A DNA stretch of 60,000 nt from Bugula neritina (taxonomy: Eukaryota; Bryozoa; Gymnolaemata; Cheilostomatida; Bugulidae): NCBI GenBank assembly GCA_964035545.1, contig OZ037767.1, positions 3,110,680 to 3,170,679 of the forward strand. Reading direction: 5' to 3'. The translations under genes were made by a program, and so were the position numbers. Each line of letters opens with the position of its first letter. Position 1 is the stretch's first letter. This document shows, piece by piece, positions 1-12,354 of the stretch. Below the pieces are notes generated by a model. It was not told the DNA's origin, did not search any database, and was given only the letters and a program-made list of their open reading frames with translations.

Positions 1-291
1 TATACTGTATACAGTGTAGAGCATGTTATACTATATGTATACAATGCAGGGCATGTTTATGCAAACAATAAAATGTAAAATTACTGGTTTTTAAATGTTC
101 ATGTATGTTGTAAATATAAAATTTACAACCTGCTCATATTTTGTATCAAATGATATTAGAATTATTTCACTCCTCCCCCACCTTCGCTAATGGCAACTAT
201 ATATTATATATAGAAGAATAATTTGCAAAAACCATCAACATATAATATATCATGACTGTATGCAGTAACTTCTCGTTTTAGGTATTACTTG

Positions 292-1869
292 ATGGTGTTT
301 CTGTTCCTAGCAGCTACCCTGGCAGTCATATTTAAATGTACACAGGGAGTTGAGGAAAAGCACGTAGGCGATGCTTTCAGGTACCTTAGCATGAGTCAGA
401 AGACAATAATTTTACATTTCTTACAGCTATTAGTTACTAGATATTGATGCTCAGTCTCCCAAGTGGAGAAATGCCTAAATAAAGTTTGTTTTCTGCAAAT
501 AATTTTCCCTTAGTCGAAACTGCTACGAATTATATACTTTTAGTCTTCAATCAAGCAACTAGGATTGATATGTTAGTAAATTTGACAATAAAGTGTTCTG
601 AGTTAATTACACGCTTTACACTTGTATAGTTTTCAAATGTTTAACTTTTCAGGGATATTTTGAAAATCTTAGTTTGTATATAATAGACGCAAGCGTAACA
701 TTACATATTGCGCAAAATTTATATGGTTATAGAGTTGGTAACATATTATACTGTGTGGTTACAGAGTTGGTAAAATATTATACTGTGTGGTTACAGAGTT
801 GGTAACATATTATGCTGTGTGGTTACAGAGTTGGTAACATATTATACTGTGTGGTTACAGAGTTGGTAACATGTCCAGAGTAATACATGAGTGTCAAAGG
901 CAACGTAGGCTACTGAATGAAAACATCACCAACCTAAATCATGCTGTCAGAATGTACGAAAAGGGACAGCAGAACGTAACGACAGCGGTGGCACGACTCA
1001 TGCTAATGTTTCCTTTTACTCCGCTGCACTATTTATACAGGTGAGTAGCATCTTTAGTTAAACTAGACTCTGCATATATTGTCTGTAGCCGAAGCGTGTT
1101 TAGAATTCCTCTCAACAGTTATTATTCCTGTTTCTAGTCGGTGTCTTCGTAAAATTACTTGTAACATTGCATGGTATGAATAAATAAGTACATCACATTA
1201 CACTTTCTTTGAGTAGTTTGTACACATGACACATAGTGAACTTAAGTTGATTATGTAACTCATTGTGTATGTATGTTATATGCTGTGTAGTTTCTTGAAT
1301 ATAAGTTGATCATGTTTACAATTACTAACTGCCATATGTGTGCCAAAACTAGAAACTGTTCAGCTTATTTAGTATTTCTGGTATATCTGCAATATGCAGG
1401 GCTATAATATAATGTGCTATGCTCCTTGAAATTATTTATATTTTTATCCTACACAGGATTGCAATGAACAGCGCCAACGAAGCTGGTGCAGTAAAGAAGC
1501 TTATATTCCTAAAACAGCCAATGAGAAAAGACTGTACATTCTACAAGGCCATCAACCCACAGGTGATAAATTTAAGATAGGATTTAGGGCATTCTTGGCA
1601 AGTTTTTTTAAAAACATTGAAATTTAGAATTACTTATAGCTGCTTCACTCATGCTTTAGATGAGAGAGCCCTTGACTGCCGGGAAAGCTAATGAACAGTT
1701 CGAGGGGCTACTCATAGCTTCACTGAAAGAACTAACATCTCTCTCTAAGAAACAACGAACTGATTTGGGGCTCGCAATACCTTCATCAACTCGACTGAAA
1801 AAGATGATGAAAGATCGTCAAAGGAAGTTAGAGCTTGGTGTTATTTACGCTTTCAACAAACCTCCGTAG
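292..1869 (+). CDS. Unrecognised four-exon gene, hydrophobic N-terminus and basic C-terminus
   Basis: Exons read as 282-380, 861-1040, 1457-1562 and 1660-1869 with GT-AG borders and matching phases (2, 2, 0). If the ATG at 292 is the start, the product is 194 residues. It opens with a hydrophobic stretch (MVFLFLAATLAVIF), a signal peptide or membrane anchor. The frame is also open 5' of this ATG to the acceptor at 281, so an earlier exon outside the window is possible. The middle is Asn/Gln/Arg-rich and helical (QRQRRLLNENITNLNHAV); the C-terminal exon is basic (STRLKKMMKDRQRKLELG) and ends FNKPP. I recognise no domain and assign no function. An AATAAA lies 76 bases past the stop. The acceptor of the second exon sits in a 32-bp tandem array. 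Exon structure is fairly sure; start and identity are not. Confidence 0.6.
725..860 (+). repeat. 32-bp tandem array carrying a 3' splice site
   Basis: Copies begin at 725, 757, 789, 821 and 853, an exact 32-base period. The core GGTTACAGAGTTGGTAAC holds the acceptor TTACAG and the first ten bases of the downstream exon. The last copy runs into the true exon at 861; the four upstream copies are decoy acceptors (the first reads TATAG rather than ACAG). Confidence 0.9.
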
Positions 1870-1944
1870 TAAACAGTATATTCTACTTTACTTGTGCAAT
1901 CATAAATTTTATACCACTCACTTACTTTGTTACTAATTTATTTC

Positions 1945-1950
1945 AATAAA
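1945..1950 (+). promoter_or_regulatory. Poly(A) signal AATAAA of the first gene
   Basis: Canonical AATAAA 76 bases after the TAG of the plus-strand gene, followed by a T-rich stretch. Confidence 0.6.
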
Positions 1951-1974
1951 TACTTGTCACATTGAAAATTTTTT

Positions 1975-1980
1975 TTTATT
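1975..1980 (-). promoter_or_regulatory. Poly(A) signal of the canopy-like gene
   Basis: TTTATT on the plus strand reads AATAAA on the minus strand, about 150 bases after the KDEL stop. It lies only 25 bases from the convergent gene's signal, so the two 3' UTRs probably abut or overlap. Confidence 0.5.
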
Positions 1981-2126
1981 TTAATTTTTATGGTATGCAA
2001 ACTAAAAGATACAATACTAAATTACAATATTACAAAATTTACATCAAATTACACTGAAAATTAAAACAATAAATATCAAACAATATATCACAGCTGTTTT
2101 CAGAAAAGTTGCATCAAAACAAAATT

Positions 2127-2702
2127 CTATAATTCATCTTTATGCTTCACAGGCTTCGGGAGCTTTACTTTGTCTCCATGCTCTTTCATCAGATCTTCAA
2201 CCGTGGCACTGAAGTGCTTATCTTCTGTTTCAGTTTCCTCTGCGGTCTTTTTCGGTTTCTGGTCCGCTATCCGCTTATTGCCCACACACTGTCCAGTAAT
2301 TTTAAGGCAAACTTTTCGCTCCAAAGAAACCCGATCCATCCGATTAGAGGTAGAGTAATATTTCACAAACACAGAAGCTAGTTCTTCATCATCAACCAGA
2401 TCCATGAACTTTTTACAAGCGCCAACCATTTTAGGAGGAATAAAATCGTAAGAGCCAAAGTTTGACTGCTCACAGAGCACATCCATGAGCTCATACACTC
2501 TGCTTTCAACTCCATCAAAAGATCTTTTATTCATTTCTTTATCCACAATATCAATAACAGCCAAGCAAGCAGCGCATTTCAAGTCACTTTCATCGACACT
2601 GTCATTGGCGGTAAAGATGGGTTTGTTCGGCTGACTTAGAACTCCACAGACGTTCATACACAACAGGTAACTGACCAACATGTAACGTAAAGACAGTGCC
2701 AT
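2127..2702 (-). CDS. Canopy-family (saposin-like) ER-resident protein, intronless
   Basis: One uninterrupted frame of 191 residues with a hydrophobic signal peptide (YMLVSYLLCMNVCGVLS), a saposin-like core and a C-terminal KDEL that marks ER-lumen retention. The core starts with a CAAC pair (LKCAACLAVID), has two cysteines in the middle (VLCEQ, ACKKF) and ends with a C-x6-C pair (KVCLKITGQC): six cysteines, as expected for three disulfides of the canopy/saposin fold. A Lys/Glu-rich tail precedes KDEL. Canopy proteins are ER cofactors for folding or trafficking of receptors, for example CNPY3 with Toll-like receptors and CNPY2 with FGF signalling. Which member this is cannot be settled, since similarity outside the cysteines is modest; an MZB1-like protein is the main alternative. 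Canopy genes normally contain introns, so a single exon suggests a retrocopy or intron loss. Confidence 0.75.
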   Translation of the reverse strand: MALSLRYMLVSYLLCMNVCGVLSQPNKPIFTANDSVDESDLKCAACLAVIDIVDKEMNKRSFDGVESRVYELMDVLCEQSNFGSYDFIPPKMVGACKKFMDLVDDEELASVFVKYYSTSNRMDRVSLERKVCLKITGQCVGNKRIADQKPKKTAEETETEDKHFSATVEDLMKEHGDKVKLPKPVKHKDEL

Positions 2703-5700
2703 TGTAAGAAAGTTTTGGGTTTAGCAAGATCCTATCTGTTGTGCAGATTATTATTTGTAATACTGTTCAAAGTTCCAAAAATATCTTCTCAGACCTACAG
2801 AGAGAAGTACTTTTCAGGTGGCTTTGAGATGCTAACGCTAAAGTAAATTCAAAATAGGATCTTTAAACATCTTTCAGCTCACTTATCAGTAAATTCAAGT
2901 AAATTTTTTCAACTTTACATGGCAAATAAAAAGCTACAAGTACATGGGCTACATCTAGTTCATACCAAGATTGGAACTGCTAAAGTAATCTTATGCTAGT
3001 AATAGTCTACTAATGCAGCCACTAATATTTTTCATGTAAGAGTAATGATTTCAAGCTAATGTGTGTACATAGCAACAATGAGTTTTGGACCATGCTTCAG
3101 TGGCACTAGCAAATATGGCTAAGATAGGAATTCAATGCATTTACTCATATTTATAAGTCATCGTGATCAATAGCATATTAATATTAACAGAAGTATAACT
3201 ATTCTGGCATAAGTAAATGGAAAATAAATTTTTTGATGTTCATTATTAATTACACTCTCTAAGCATAACTTTACTATTAAGTTTAACATTAATATGACTA
3301 TAAGTATAAGTATAAGTATAGGTAACAATATCAATATGACTATTAGATTTAGTATTACTATAACTATGTCTATTGCAGTAAATATTAGCCTTATTTATTT
3401 GTAGCATCAGTTAGTAATTTCACATTTTTTGCTCTTATCATTGCTATAAGTATAAGCATAATAAATACGATGGCTATCACATTCACTATGAGAAAGTTTA
3501 ACTTTACTAGTCTAACTGAATGCACTTTGACTTATAATTAATATTATAGTAATAGTTTACTATTTACCTTTAAGTTTAACTTATAAGTTATAAGTTATAG
3601 CAGAGTCAGGAGAGTGCCGTTAGGCAGAGAAAAGGAGCTTACGAAAAAAATCAAGCGACTAGATCTTGTGTAAATCTTGATCTGAACTACAATGACAATG
3701 GCTACGAGTATCACTGTATCAGTCTGAGTGAGACACCGACAGTGGCTTGTACTTGTAGAAATAATTCTAAATCAGAATAAGCATGTAACAGCTTTTCCAA
3801 CTATCAAATGAGTAAACTGCTGTAAGATTATGCCAAATTATTTGTTGTAAATTGCTATTTGCTAAGCCAATCTAGGTTAGTGCATCGTGGCAATAAGCTA
3901 TTGAATGATTAATTCTAAAAGGTAGTAATCGGTGTGATTGATGGCTTTTGTTCTTCATTCACAATGCAGTTGTTTACATTTTCAACGAGCCAACTATTGC
4001 CAAACGTTCAACAGAGAAAAGCGCTACCAATTGCCTCAAATATATTATTCTGGCCAATTAAAATATATGAGACACATTAGTTTGCTCGCCTACTCGCTGT
4101 TTGATTGCATCGTTTTATCAATCATTTTATTGGTCCGAAAATATATGGTTGGCATAACAACGAATTCATAGCACGTGATTACTCATAGGGGACAGCAAAG
4201 CATGCAAGAGTATAGGCAAATAATTTCCATAATGGGAATTGAAAAAAAGTAATAAAGATAAGATTCAACATTACTTACATCTCAATAAGAACTTATTTTT
4301 TGTCATTGAAAAAAATTATCTCTTGAATTTTTTTAATGCATAAAATGTAGGGTCACATTTTTATTTTTATGTACAAGTAGCTCAGCAACTATTTCATTTG
4401 ATTTTTCCTTATCATATGGGTGAAGTATTCTATAAGAGTATACTAACAAACTGGCTGTTGAAAAAACTTATATGTTGCCTATACTTGTGAATTATTTAAA
4501 ATAAAGCCCCAGATACTTGGCAAACAAAATTTTAATATGCTACTTAACCAAGCTAAATTGTCAGTTAACCTGCAACACGTCTGTTTATTTATTGTAATTA
4601 AATTATTTAATGTAGTATACATTGCTATAAAAATTAGAAATGAAAGTCAAATATCAAATAATTTGGTGCCACATTTTTCAGACTCCAATTATTGTGAAAT
4701 AACTTTCAATAGCTGGTTTTGCTAACTTGAACAAACAGTATACCTATTTTACAGCGACATTTCTACAAATTCTGCTTTGTCAATCTTTAACACCAAGTAT
4801 TTTTATACCCACACACATGGTATGAGAGTTTAAAACCATTTCATAGATGATTAATTATAACTATATTATAATAACAAAATCAAATGTCATTCATGATGTA
4901 CATGTGCTGGGGGCTTAAATTTATTTGTTTAAATGTTTTCTGACGGGGTCTAAATTAAACTGAAAAGTTATAATTCTTAAAATACAATACAATATTATAA
5001 TATATATAACAATTATAGTAAAAATTACACTGTATATTATACAGTTTAATATTCTAAAATATATAATATAGTAGTATATACACTATATAATATAAAATTA
5101 TTTTATACTATAATCATATATAGTATAATATAATATAATTCAATATAATATGATGTAAACTTGCTACAATATCAGTGCAATTTTACTTTGTTTATAAAAA
5201 GTAAAATCCTTCATCTGTAATAAGACTAACATGTTAATATTTATTTGGCTATCACTCATTGTTCTTTATACTTCTTTGAAGGTACGGTAACTGCTCTTCA
5301 GACCAACGTCTGCTCCACTATGTTTAAAGAGGCGCAATTGTCTACTGCAGTTCATCATTCTGTATATGTCAGTTTTTTAACTATTGACTCAATATCAAAA
5401 TCAATTATCAATTGATCTTCTTCTATTTGTATTTGTTTAGACTATTTGACTTTTAAATTAAATAAAAGACTGACTGGATGCCATCAACTGTTACTAAACT
5501 ATCATATGACGCAAGAATATTCTGGACAACTTATAATTCTAAATCCTCATTGATTAAATCTAGTTTATCTGATTTTTAAATACTATAAAAACACTATAAT
5601 AATTAACACATTTAAATAACATAACAGATTAGTATACTATGTAAACATGCCAGATTTTATGTACATACATTGCACGTCACAGCTAAATTAATGCTTAATA

Positions 5701-5905
5701 CTAATTTACATTAAAAAATTATTGTATTTAATTTGAGGTATTGATTTGCTACTTTTTTTTTAATTAAAAAAATTTCTATTCAACATAAATACTAAAACAC
5801 TAATAAGTTACAGTTTCAAGTGGCAAAAGCTCATTGTTTATTATCTGTGTATACAATAACTATATAATGATGCGATTGAAGTATAAGATAGAATGCTAGA
5901 ACATT
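2703..5905. other. Intergenic, AT-rich, no gene seen
   Basis: Presumably holds the canopy-like promoter near 2703-2900 and that of the first lectin gene near 5900; neither shows a convincing core motif. A short TATAAG run lies near 3298-3320 and very AT-rich sequence at 4980-5160. Open frames at 3938-4171 and 4537-4725 have no domain, signal peptide or splice context. Confidence 0.5.
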
Positions 5906-8900
5906 ATGGAAGTTCCAAATCGGATTTACATCTCTCTTGGTATGCTAAAATTATCTTATACAAGACTAAACATTTCTGATTAAAATTTCCCTAAAACATT
6001 CACAATATAAGATTTGAAGTAAATATATGTTGGTGTTTAAAAAGTTTTTTTCAAAAAATTTTTGCATGTTGAAAATTCTATGCATCTAAAAAATTATCCA
6101 ATTATTTACATTAATATGGACATTATACTTGATGTTATGAATATTATATTCAACCTGGTTATGCCTCAACAATGCTATTTTGTGTTAAATTAATTCTAAT
6201 ACAGTATATGATAGAATAAGATACAGATGGGAAATTTGTTTAGATAATATCATATTGGGGCTAAAAATGCAAAATAATATTATTTTTTATATATTCACAG
6301 TAAAACATAGTTGATTCAGTCATGCAATGTATCATATTATATAGATAGTAAAAGTAATGCACTTAATTTATTATCATTATTATTATTATATAACACTTTA
6401 TATCATAAAATTGCTTTATGCAGTTTTTTCTATGTTGATTATTTTGCAGCAACCCTTCTAAGAGTTTACTTTGCGCTGTCGGCATCATGTCCTACATCAT
6501 TTCCTGTTTCAATTTCCAATTTCTGCTACAAGCTATCAACAACAAAAGCCAACGCTGTCAATGCCAGGCAGCAATGCGCTCTCTTAGGGGCTGACTTAGC
6601 AAAGATATACGACATAGAGGCAGCAGTGGTAGACGAGTTTGCTGCTGTGATTTCTACCAGTCTGGGAAATAAAGGTCAGCAAGACATCTTGTTTTAACTA
6701 TACCATTTACTTAAATAATATCGATACAGTTTATAAAGTTTTCCAATATGCAATGGTTGGAGATCTATAAATGTAATTGTATAAATATCATATGTTCTAT
6801 ATGCATATAAGATAAGAAAATACAATTTTAAGACAAAAAACACAAATATGAATAGCAATACAAGTTGATTATCAGTGTCTCAAAGTTTATAGTTAATTTA
6901 CTAAGTCTCTTTCTTTATCCTCATTCATCATGAGTATTCTCACATTATTAGGACTTGTAGGGAAGCAGAATTTAGAAAAATCTTGGTAAAAACCATGCTG
7001 CTTCCAGTGGGAATAAAGCAGCAGACATCCAACTTGCAAGCACGCTAACCCTTATACTAAGGGAGCTACTGGGGAATCCCGACACCACAAATTCCATTTT
7101 TGCTAAATCTATGAATCAATGCAGTATTTTTCCGATACAGCTGTAATTCTTTCAACTGAATTTCAGCGATTTTAATCCTATTTACAGTTTTATATGTAAA
7201 ATAAATAAAAAATAAAATCAATTAAGGATTCAAGTCCTGACTCCTACTTTAAAAGCAAAAATATGCCAAAATAAAGTGAAAACAGTTTGTGGCAAATAAA
7301 TATTTGTGAGTCATTGAAATTGTTCAACTATTTATTTTGCCTATCAATGTTTTATCATTCCATGTCTGTATATGTAACAAAAATTTAGCAGGTGATCGGT
7401 AACTACAAATTTCACCTGAAAATCTTATATTTCAGAAGATGATGCCATATTTTTTCACAAATACTTTTACATCCATTTACAGTTGATAGTTTTAGCTCTA
7501 AAGTTTAATGTTAAAGTTTCAATTTATACCCAATTATATGTATGTAATGAAAAAAATGACAATATAATTATACCTAGCAGAAAAAATTGTAATTTGTTAA
7601 AATTACAGACTCATTATTACTTGAACCAGCTAGGCTTATGTAAGCTGTATGACATACTTGAGAGGATGATGAATATTGTTTCTAGCCGAAGTTTATATTG
7701 GTCTGACCAATCTAGTGGCTGATGCAAATAATCCGAAGTTCATATGGCTGATAGACGATGAACAACTACCTCTAGACAAAGTAAAGGAGCATGTTAAAGA
7801 TAATGACTACGAACATCTCAACTGCATTTCATTTTTGAAAGCAGGTATGTAATTGGACGGTGCTCAAGTACCGTAAGAGATAACACTGTTAGGTTTTGGG
7901 GTTTGGAGAGCATAAATCATATGGCACGTTTCTACTTTTTAAATTCTGGACCAGAGGAAATTCAATAAAGATCTATAAGGAACTAGGCTGGTTTTTGCAA
8001 TTAGTCTTTACTGGTGCTTATTTTATTATGTTTATAGATTACACCACATCATCAATTGATCATTATGCTACATAACATAACTTGTCCACTAGCACATATT
8101 TTTGTCAAGTGGCTGCATTTATGAGCTAGGACCTCATTGAAGACACAGCTTTTCTGGAGAAAGCTTAGGATCAAGCTTTGCATATATTTTTTCGCTACAG
8201 CATATATGTTGAACATTATTTTTTAATACTTCAACAATCGAACTGCTAATTAAGTTAATTGAAACAATAAGAATTAAGTACTTTTGGTTCTCACTATAAA
8301 TGTTTATACTGCAGCAAAAGTCTCTAGAGCTGAACTACTTCATAACTATTAGCTATTAACCAAACGTGTCATTAAAATATATGCAAAATGTCACGGGATT
8401 ACAAGCTGTAACATGGTCACCTCTGTATGTAGCAACATACTCTGTTGAAATGCTTTGAAAATGTTGTAACTTTTGATAACTATCATTATTAGCGTATACA
8501 TTGCTCTCAAGACTTTTTTATCAAACTATTTCTGTATAACATACTATAGATTATAGGATATTATAATATATATATATATTAGTATATTAAGCATCATAAT
8601 ATAATATGTTACATAAATTATATATTGTGAATGTTTTTATATCATGTTGATTGTCAAAGTTATTATTGTCACTATATGTAAAATATCTATAATAATTTAT
8701 AACTTCTGAAAAAATTAGTTTTGTAGTCTATAATGCACCTTAAGATTAAAGATTTCATAAATTGTATTTATCTAATTTTTTTTAAATTTTGCATAAAATA
8801 GAAAAATTAGTATAAATGTAAAATCTGTGAATTCTTGACTTTGATAGATAAACAGGAGATCCACTGCCACAAGGATTATGAAACTAAAGAAAAGTACTAC

Positions 8901-9776
8901 CTCTGTCAGGAGAAACTCACAACAACTACAACTACTACAACACCAACTACAACAACTACTACAACCACTACAACAACTACAACTACAACCACTACAACCA
9001 CTCCACCAACTACCACTACACCAACTACAACCACTACACCAACTACAACCACTCCACCAACTACCACTACACCAACTACAACCACTACACCAACTACAGC
9101 CACTACACCAACTACCACTACACCAACTACAACCACTACACCAACTACTACTATAACCACTACAACACCAACTACTACTACACCAACTCCAACACCAACT
9201 ACAGCTACTACTTCAACTACAGCCACTTCACCAACTACAGCTACTACACCAACTACAGCCACTACACCAACTACAGCCGCTACACCAACTACAGCCACTA
9301 CACCAACTACAACCACTACACCAACTACAACCACTACATCTACTACAACCACTACTACCACTACACCATCAGTTTATACAGCCGAAACATCTCTAACAAT
9401 TACCACCACAGCACAAACTGCTACACTTATATCAACCCCTGTCAGCACAACAAATACTGTTAGATCCACCACTGCCACTCCTTTAATATCAAAATGTCGC
9501 CAGGGTACGTCGTACAAGAAAGTCACTAAGAAGTTTAATTTTTTACAGCTCCACACACACCAGAACTTCCTAGAACATACAGAAGTGCAGACGTACAGCT
9601 ATTGTGTACACTGGTGCTCGGTTCATAAAGATTGTAACAGCATTATCATATTTGATGAAATATCATGCTGGTTCTTTTCTAATTTAATGCTGTCAGAGGA
9701 AGTAGCTGATCGAAGTGGCAGAAGCGGCCTACTCTGGTACAAACACGAAACTAACAGTGCGAGTCATGATTTGTAG
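5906..9776 (+). CDS. Secreted C-type lectin / Thr-mucin / PAN protein (paralogue A)
   Basis: Exons 5906-5939, 6450-6674, 7686-7844 and 8848-9776, all joined in phase 1, give 448 residues. The 34-nt first exon is inferred: joined to the next it makes a good signal peptide ([18 protein letters not shown]). A long-form C-type lectin-like domain follows, with the N-terminal cysteine pair [13 protein letters not shown], a [14 protein letters not shown] helix, the strand YIGL...FIWLIDDE and the closing YYLCQE. Canonical Ca2+/sugar motifs (EPN, QPD, WND) are absent, so calcium-dependent sugar binding is doubtful. About 190 residues of almost pure Thr/Pro then resemble an O-glycosylated mucin stalk. 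Residues 355-448 form a Cys-rich PAN/apple-like module ([27 protein letters not shown]). No membrane segment follows, so secretion is likely. This is the most divergent copy in its PAN module. Confidence 0.8.
6950..7085 (-). mobile_element. Possible tRNA-derived SINE fragment
   Basis: Within intron 2 of paralogue A. Read on the minus strand, a tRNA-like head contains an A-box-like TAGTATAAGGG (about 7053-7063) inside GTAGCTCCCTTAGTATAAGG. No clear B box or poly(A)/simple tail is visible, so this is a weak call. Confidence 0.3.
8916..9371 (+). repeat. ACAACTACACCA-type repeat coding the Thr-rich linker
   Basis: Near-perfect ACN/CCN codon repetition in the last exon of paralogue A, translating as [11 protein letters not shown]. 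Such tracts change length easily; the corresponding linkers of the four paralogues differ from about 35 to about 190 residues. The antisense strand is open by composition alone and reads as Val/Gly. Confidence 0.95.
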
Positions 9777-12354
9777 TTGCACTAAAAAGTTACATTAGGT
9801 TTGTTGTGGAAGTTGTTTAGCTTTTAACTGCTCTTGTTTTGCTAAATTGAATCCAGTAGACACTGTTGTTATATAATATGAAAACTAAATGTTAAATAAT
9901 TGAAGACAGTATAAATTACAATTGGGTCATTTTACTTAATTTAGTACACACTCGAAATCTTCAGTTTTTGGCTATTTTTCACAAGTTAGCTGGTAATGAA
10001 CATGGTTTTTTGGCCAAAACTAGTAAAACACCAATAAATACACCTAAATAATCAAAGTTATTTTTAATTTTGCTTCATTTCCGATGTTTTTCCCTAATTA
10101 TTCAGCTAGTTTTGGTTACGGACCCGTTGAGGTTTTTCGTAAGCTCCACACATATAGAATATTAAGTGCATATGACAATGACCTGTGCTTTAATGTTGGG
10201 GAATCCCCTTCCAGCCTTTTCTGTTATGCGTAGTTAAAACCAGCACATAAAAATAGCACGTATAGTAAATTTCAATGGATTTTGAGCAAACTTTAATGTT
10301 AGGTCATAATTTGCTGGTGTGTACTAAATGAAGTAAACTGACACAATTTATATCTTGATAGTATTAGCGGTTGTAGGACCTGCCATATAAAGCAAAATTT
10401 GGTTTGTTGGAATTCACAAATGAAAATATTTGGAGATTTTTCTTTTACACAGGAAAAAAGTATAAAGCTAGAACAAATTTTATTTTGAAATCATCTCATT
10501 TATTCGTTCCTAATAATGCACAATCATAGTTATTGATACAAATACTAACGTAAGAACTGCAAATGTGAAAATTGTAATTGCAAAACAGTATTTGGTTGGT
10601 TATGCAAAGACTTTTAGGCTCATTGCTCAGCATTTTATTGCATAAAATTGCACACAAAACAGCTACAGTTTTCTGTGTCTGCAAATTTATCGCTTTCGGT
10701 CTGTAGAAATTAAATTTATATGACATAATATGTCATTATTCTTATATGCTTGCATGTAAATAGAAAAAAACTTCCTAATCGTTGAAAGAAAACAATCATC
10801 AAACCTAAATATAATGCAGTACTTTTGATTTATGGTGTATGTAGGGGTTACTCAGTGCTCACTATCAGGTCAAATCCTGAAAGATTAGTTACAGTTAGGC
10901 CGGTTATAGATATAATATGTAATATAGCTAAATGCTATTGTTAAGCTCTACAGTTTCTAGCACTTGATCACAACTTTATGCATGAACAATAATATATTGT
11001 AAAGAGTTTTAGTATTGTGTTTCCAATTAGTTAGTTTATATCGAAGGAATAACTCTATTTCGGACAGTTACATGATGCAGCCAGCATCATGTCGTTAGGA
11101 TGGCACCACCATGTTAACCAATGAGAGGTGACTAACAATTATTAGGAGGCGGAGCTGCAAACGTGTAGTGGAAGCTTGTCAGGTAGCGTAGCCGGCAGAG
11201 TGGATCGAGTTCTAATCATGCAAAGTTGTGTATAAATCACTCTCTATTATGTAATCGTGTGCATTAGTGTTTTATTAGTTTTATTTCTGTAAAATTCGTA
11301 AATAATAAAGTCTATTCAAATTGTGAGCAACCTGGTGAAGTGGCATTGAATAAGTAGACCCACTAATTATAGTGAATCGTAAATTCACTACAATATGCTA
11401 CTACAAAAATACTAATATACTTATGCTGCTGACACAAAACATTATAAAGCAATCAGACCAAAAGTGTAACTATTTATACAAGTTTGTAATTCATACTTGT
11501 AATCATATAGATTGGCTAAAAGTTTTAAGAAGCAAATCTATCTTAGAAATTGCCGGACTATCAAACCTTCATAGACTAAAATATAGTCATGCTTATATAT
11601 AACAGATATCACAGGTTGATTAAAAAACAGGATAAGTCTTAATTCATGGAAGTTTTTATAAGAGCAGATGTAAATTTACTCTATTAATAGAAACCTTTTC
11701 CATGGCAGTGCTGGATAGTCTCTATGCAACACATGGTATTACTGCAGCATTGAAAACTATATCTGCACACAAACCTGCGTGACAAATATCTGAAGCTTTG
11801 TGTACAGGTAAAGCAAGCTCTTTTATTACATAAGATACTACTTATAAAGATAAAAAAAATCTATTTTATTGAAAGTATATTTATTTTGTCATTTCAGGCA
11901 GCAAACATAAAATCAAACACTTATATAGAGAACAATTATTAGTATAGTAATTGTTAATACGGTATATATATATATTGCTTATTTATGTTGAAACTCTAGA
12001 ATTCAAAATGCTTGCTGTGTCAAATATAGGTTAGGCCTGACCTACAAAATCTATAATTTGTTTTCCTGTTATTTTAAGCAATATCCATATAACATTATTG
12101 ATGTTTTAGTAAACAAATTCAATCAATTATTTTTAGCAACAAAACCTTTGCATGGCATAGCAGCTATATCCTAAAACTAATAACAAAGCAAATTTAATTT
12201 AAGAAAATTTTATAAACACAATATTTTGATAGTTATAAGCTTTCCTTCCTTTATTGATCACTGCAAGGCTGTAAAGAATATATAAGATGTTTCAATATAA
12301 TACATTCAACAACTAATGCCAGTAATACAGTGAAGAGTAGATGTAACAGAAGAC
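9777..12354. other. Intergenic between paralogues A and B
   Basis: No convincing gene. Open frames at 10496-10726, 11372-11602 and 12426-12686 lack features and the last overlaps intron 1 of paralogue B. The stretch from about 11815 is the left part of the B/C segmental duplication. A possible solo LTR at about 11040-11400 is listed separately. Confidence 0.5.
11040..11400 (+). mobile_element. Possible solo LTR or retroelement remnant
   Basis: A GC-richer island in AT-rich DNA with an LTR-like order: a TATAAA-like box (GTGTATAAATCACTC near 11230) and AATAAAG about 75 bases later (near 11303). A short inverted repeat, TAGTGAAT...ATTCACTA, ends near 11391. No coding region, second LTR or target-site duplication was found. 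It could equally be an unrelated promoter or a non-coding RNA gene. Confidence 0.25.

Noticed and set aside
3938-4171. 77-codon open frame with a hydrophobic segment
   Set aside because: No signal peptide at the start, no splice partners, and similar frames are frequent by chance in this AT-rich sequence.
8906-9361. Long Val/Gly-rich open frames antisense to the Thr-rich linkers (also 13843-14274 and 17766-18425)
   Set aside because: They are the complement of ACN codons (TGT/GTN) and have no start context, domain or splice support.
10840-10905. T-arm-like hairpin TCAGGTCAAATCCTGA suggesting a tRNA or SINE
   Set aside because: No acceptor stem, A box or anticodon arm could be drawn around it.
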